Below, piece after piece: positions 7,041-9,367 of a stretch of 9,367 nucleotides of DNA. The notes beneath the pieces were generated by a model. That model was not told where the DNA came from and did not search any database. It saw only the letters and a program-made list of their open reading frames with translations. Source of the stretch: an uncultured Blautia sp. (lineage in GTDB: Bacteria > Bacillota > Clostridia > Lachnospirales > Lachnospiraceae); NCBI GenBank assembly GCA_938028845.1, contig CALIZJ010000147.1:1-9367 (forward strand), in the 5' to 3' direction. The position numbers and the translations under genes are program-made. The stretch's first letter is position 1. Every line of letters begins with the position of its first letter.

Positions 7041-8170
7041 AAAACTGGTACAGTATATGGGGATACCGAAGTCTGGATTTCGGGGCATTCCCGCTTTATG
7101 TGGAAAATGAGACAGAGTATGTGGAGATCTGTGCGTTTCCGCCATGCGAAGCATTTAAGATAAGATTCCAGAATACCTTCGGAACAGAAACACTTCATAT
7201 AGAAGAGGCATGGCTTGTGGTCAGAGATGGGAAAAAATGTCCTGTCACTGTGAACGGACAGCGTCGGATAGCGATATCACCTGGAAAAAGGATCTGGTCA
7301 GATGAAGTGATCCAGAAGGCAGAAGCAGGGCAAAAGATACAGATCAAGCTTCGATGGTCCGGAAAGAATGTGGTGAAGAGTGCCTGTACCTTTCTGGCAA
7401 ATTCCATGACGGGTGTATGGTATTCGAAAAATGAAGGTGGATTGACCGGAAGTTTTTTTGAAAAAGAACCATTACATCAATGTGTGACAGGTCTGGATCA
7501 AATCGCTGTGTGGACGGAAGAACCTGTCTTTACAGTAGTAGCTTTTGGGGATTCCATTACCCATATGTCCCGGTGGACAGCTCCATTTGCAGAGCGATTG
7601 CTGGAGACGTATCAGGGCAGGGTAACGTTACTGAATATGGGGATCTGTGGAAACCGGCTTTTGCATGATGCTTCCGTGGGTTCCGGACATGGAGGCTGGT
7701 TCGGAGAGCGTGGAATTGTCCGTTTTGAGCGGGACGTATTTGCAAATGGATTTGTACCAGACGCAGTGATTTTGTTAGAGGGTATCAATGATATCCTACA
7801 TCCGGCAATAGGGGAAGCTCCCCCGGAGGAGGCAGTCAGTGCGGAAGAGATAGTGGCAGGCCTGGAAAGCTGCGCGGATACGGCACACTATCATCAGACA
7901 AAGATTTATGCGGCGACTTTGCTTCCGTTCAAAGGCTGTAAGGATCACTGGCGTCCCTGGCATGAAGAAAAACGTAACTGTGTGAATGATTTGCTTCGTC
8001 GGTCAACAGTATTTGATGGTATTTTTGATTTTGACAGTTGGGCGAAGGATCCCGCAGACGAGAGCAGGTTGAACCCCAAGGGTGGCTCAGAGGATAAACT
8101 GCATCCGGGTATCGAAGGCGGGAAAACATTGGCAGAGCAGATCGATCTTTCCCTGCTTTGCGGAAAATAA
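7037..8170 (+). CDS. SGNH/GDSL hydrolase (esterase), TTG start
   Basis: The 377-residue protein is an SGNH-fold ester hydrolase. The blocks are VVAFGDSITH (167-176) with nucleophile S173, NMGICGNRLL (200-209) with the block-II glycine and N206, LLEGINDIL (246-254) with the block-III N251, and EDKLHPG (352-358) with the likely catalytic D353 and H356. About 160 residues precede the catalytic domain; they look beta-rich and may form a jelly-roll-like ligand domain, as in some carbohydrate esterases. No signal peptide is visible, so it should act in the cytoplasm, fitting removal of an acyl group after import. The start is a TTG that overlaps the flavoprotein stop as TTGA. It is the only plausible one: a stop lies two codons upstream and the next in-frame Met is at residue 124. 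AGGGAG (7018-7023) is 13 bases away, a weak site, so translation probably depends on re-initiation after the flavoprotein. Its acyl substrate is unknown. Confidence 0.87.
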   Translation: MKNWYSIWGYRSLDFGAFPLYVENETEYVEICAFPPCEAFKIRFQNTFGTETLHIEEAWLVVRDGKKCPVTVNGQRRIAISPGKRIWSDEVIQKAEAGQKIQIKLRWSGKNVVKSACTFLANSMTGVWYSKNEGGLTGSFFEKEPLHQCVTGLDQIAVWTEEPVFTVVAFGDSITHMSRWTAPFAERLLETYQGRVTLLNMGICGNRLLHDASVGSGHGGWFGERGIVRFERDVFANGFVPDAVILLEGINDILHPAIGEAPPEEAVSAEEIVAGLESCADTAHYHQTKIYAATLLPFKGCKDHWRPWHEEKRNCVNDLLRRSTVFDGIFDFDSWAKDPADESRLNPKGGSEDKLHPGIEGGKTLAEQIDLSLLCGK

Positions 8171-8186
8171 AAAGGAGAAAACCAGA

Positions 8187-9212
8187 ATGAAAAGTGCAGT
8201 ATTTTACGGAAAACATGATTTGAGAATTGAAGATCATGAGATGCCAAAGGTGGGACCGAAGGATGTATTGATTCAAGTAAAGGCCTGTGGTGTGTGCGGA
8301 ACAGATGTACATATTTATGAAGGGGACAAAGGAGCAGCAGAGGTAACGCCCCCGACGATTCTAGGGCATGAATTTTCTGGCGTGATAACCGAAGTAGGAA
8401 GTGAAGTGCAGCATTATCAGGTGGGAGACCGGGTATGCATCGATCCGAACTGCTACTGCGGGGCATGTGATCCCTGCAGAAAGGGAGTAGCTCATTACTG
8501 CGAGCATATGATTGGTTATGGAACAACTGTAAACGGCGGTTTCGCAGAATATTGCGCGGTAGATGAGCGTCAGGTTTACAAGCTGGGAGAGCATACAACA
8601 TTTGAGCAGGGAGCCATGACGGAACCTGTAGCCTGCTGTCTGCATGGCATGGATATGTGTGAGATTCAGCCGGGACATCAGGTAGTCATCATCGGAGGAG
8701 GCATGATCGGTCTGTTACAGCTTCAATTGGCAAGGCTGGCAGGAGCCGCGAAAATAGCGCTTCTGGAACCAGTGGAGAGTAAACGTGAAGTAGCGGAAAA
8801 GCTGGGTGCTGACGTGTGCATCGATCCGATTCATGAAGATGTAAAAGCATGCCTGAAGGAGGCGGGCATGACCTGGATTAATACAGTTATTGAGTGTGTG
8901 GGACGTCCGTCTACCATTGAACAGGCCATCGATATTGCTGGAAATAAAGCAGTTGTTATGATGTTCGGTTTGACTAAACCAGATGAGACGATTTCTGTGA
9001 AGCCATTTGAAATCTTTCGGAAGGAACTGGAACTAAAGGCTTCTTATATTAATCCTTATACACAGAAAAGAGCGCTGGATCTAATAGATTCCGGTCGGCT
9101 GGATGTAAGCAGTATGGTGTATGAGATATGCGGTCTGGACAGGCTGACAGATATCTTAGGAAAACCGGAGCTTCGCGCAAAAGGAAAATATATTATTTCT
9201 CCGGAAAAATAA
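8187..9212 (+). CDS. Zinc-dependent medium-chain alcohol/polyol dehydrogenase
   Basis: The 341-residue protein is a zinc MDR dehydrogenase of the sorbitol/threonine/galactitol-phosphate dehydrogenase type. ACGVCGTDVH (33-42) gives catalytic zinc ligand C37, ILGHEFSG (58-65) gives H61 and E62, and TEP (145-147) gives E146. The structural zinc loop is complete: C91, C94, C97 and C105. The nucleotide-binding motif VIIGGGMIG (167-175, GxGxxG) is followed by ALLEP with acidic E194, which favours NAD over NADP. The chosen start, 16 bases after the esterase stop, follows GGAG (8174-8177) at 9 bases and begins MKSAVFYG, a typical family N-terminus. A longer in-frame reading back to 8082 would add 35 residues overlapping the esterase and is rejected. 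As the last gene of the operon it would interconvert an alcohol and a ketone or aldehyde formed in the pathway. The exact substrate cannot be named. Confidence 0.92.
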   Translation: MKSAVFYGKHDLRIEDHEMPKVGPKDVLIQVKACGVCGTDVHIYEGDKGAAEVTPPTILGHEFSGVITEVGSEVQHYQVGDRVCIDPNCYCGACDPCRKGVAHYCEHMIGYGTTVNGGFAEYCAVDERQVYKLGEHTTFEQGAMTEPVACCLHGMDMCEIQPGHQVVIIGGGMIGLLQLQLARLAGAAKIALLEPVESKREVAEKLGADVCIDPIHEDVKACLKEAGMTWINTVIECVGRPSTIEQAIDIAGNKAVVMMFGLTKPDETISVKPFEIFRKELELKASYINPYTQKRALDLIDSGRLDVSSMVYEICGLDRLTDILGKPELRAKGKYIISPEK

Positions 9213-9229
9213 GATAACAGGATACAAAC

Positions 9230-9276
9230 AGAAAGAGGACATTATCAGAGAAAATGTATGATAATGTCCTCTTTCT
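9230..9276 (+). terminator. Long perfect hairpin closing the operon
   Basis: Two 18-base arms (9230-9247 and 9259-9276) are perfectly complementary around an 11-base loop. The arms run from AGAAAGAGG to CCTCTTTCT at the base, so the T-rich part lies inside the stem and no long T run follows on the plus strand. It begins 18 bases after the dehydrogenase stop. The symmetrical purine/pyrimidine ends fit a bidirectional terminator between convergent genes. Confidence 0.75.
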
Positions 9277-9317
9277 ATTGACACAGGAAATCCCCGTGCA
9301 AATTCCGCTTCATCGGA

Positions 9318-9367
9318 TCACGCATTCTTATAAAGTGTTATAGTTTTTTCGTAGTCATTATTTTTAG
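9318..9367 (-). CDS. Possible C-terminus of a convergent gene (cut by window edge)
   Basis: On the minus strand an open frame enters from the window edge and ends at TGA (9318-9320), giving the 15 residues KNNDYEKTITLYKNA. The composition is protein-like, and the stop lies 41 bases from the 18-bp hairpin, as expected for a gene sharing a bidirectional terminator. At 15 codons the frame could be open by chance, and no family is recognisable. Confidence 0.25.
   Translation of the reverse strand, partial: KNNDYEKTITLYKNA

Noticed and set aside
7037..8170. The esterase as a replacement HyuB subunit
   Set aside because: It carries clear SGNH blocks (GDS, GIND, DxxH) and nothing resembling the hydantoinase B domain.
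8082..8186. Upstream in-frame extension of the zinc dehydrogenase starting at 8082
   Set aside because: It would overlap the esterase gene by 89 bases and add 35 residues not matching the family N-terminus. The ATG at 8187 has a well-placed GGAG and begins as MDR dehydrogenases normally do.
7945..8601. Minus-strand open frame of 218 codons across the esterase/dehydrogenase junction
   Set aside because: It lies opposite two genes with intact catalytic motifs, and its translation shows no recognisable domain and a composition typical of an antisense shadow.
9278..9334. TTGACA (9278-9283) and TATAAA (9329-9334) as a promoter leaving the window
   Set aside because: They are 45 bases apart, far beyond a working spacer, and no -10-like sequence lies 16-18 bases after TTGACA.

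Overview
The window looks like chromosomal DNA from a Gram-positive anaerobe of the Clostridia, most likely Lachnospiraceae-like. This is inferred from strong AGGAG-type ribosome binding sites, densely packed same-strand genes, simple hairpin terminators, AT-rich intergenic DNA with sigma-A type promoters, and gene content typical of gut Firmicutes. No RNA genes, CRISPR arrays, insertion sequences or phage genes were seen.

Layout. Positions 1-92 carry the hydrophobic C-terminus of an upstream plus-strand membrane protein, followed by a hairpin terminator (122-156). The 303-base AT-rich gap after that gene also holds two near-identical promoters exactly 101 bases apart (229-257 and 330-358). 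They share the 14-base sequence TATACTTAATTCGA across the -10 box, and at the second promoter this extends into an inverted repeat that looks like a repressor operator. Seven plus-strand genes follow: a degenerate ROK-family regulator (395-1447); an ion-transporter-superfamily carboxylate-type permease (1564-2874); a HyuA-like hydantoinase/oxoprolinase ASKHA enzyme (2955-5102); a small protein with an HExxH metalloprotease motif (5114-5692); a FAD-dependent oxidoreductase (5670-7040); an SGNH/GDSL esterase with a TTG start (7037-8170); and a zinc-dependent medium-chain dehydrogenase (8187-9212). A hairpin lies between the permease and HyuA genes, and an 18-bp perfect hairpin closes the block at 9230-9276. 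Beyond it the last 50 bases may hold the end of a convergent gene.

How the genes may work together. The order regulator, importer, ASKHA enzyme, metalloprotease-like protein, flavoenzyme, esterase and dehydrogenase, with 16 bases or less or overlaps between the last five genes, suggests one inducible operon for taking up and degrading an organic acid or related small molecule. The esterase could remove an acyl group, the dehydrogenase and flavoenzyme could do redox steps, and the HyuA-like protein an ATP-dependent step on an amide, lactam, lactone or ketone-like intermediate. No HyuB partner is present, the HyuA-like protein departs from the canonical family in its second half, and the HExxH protein has no obvious place in such a pathway. 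The substrate cannot be read from the sequence; the pathway is inference.
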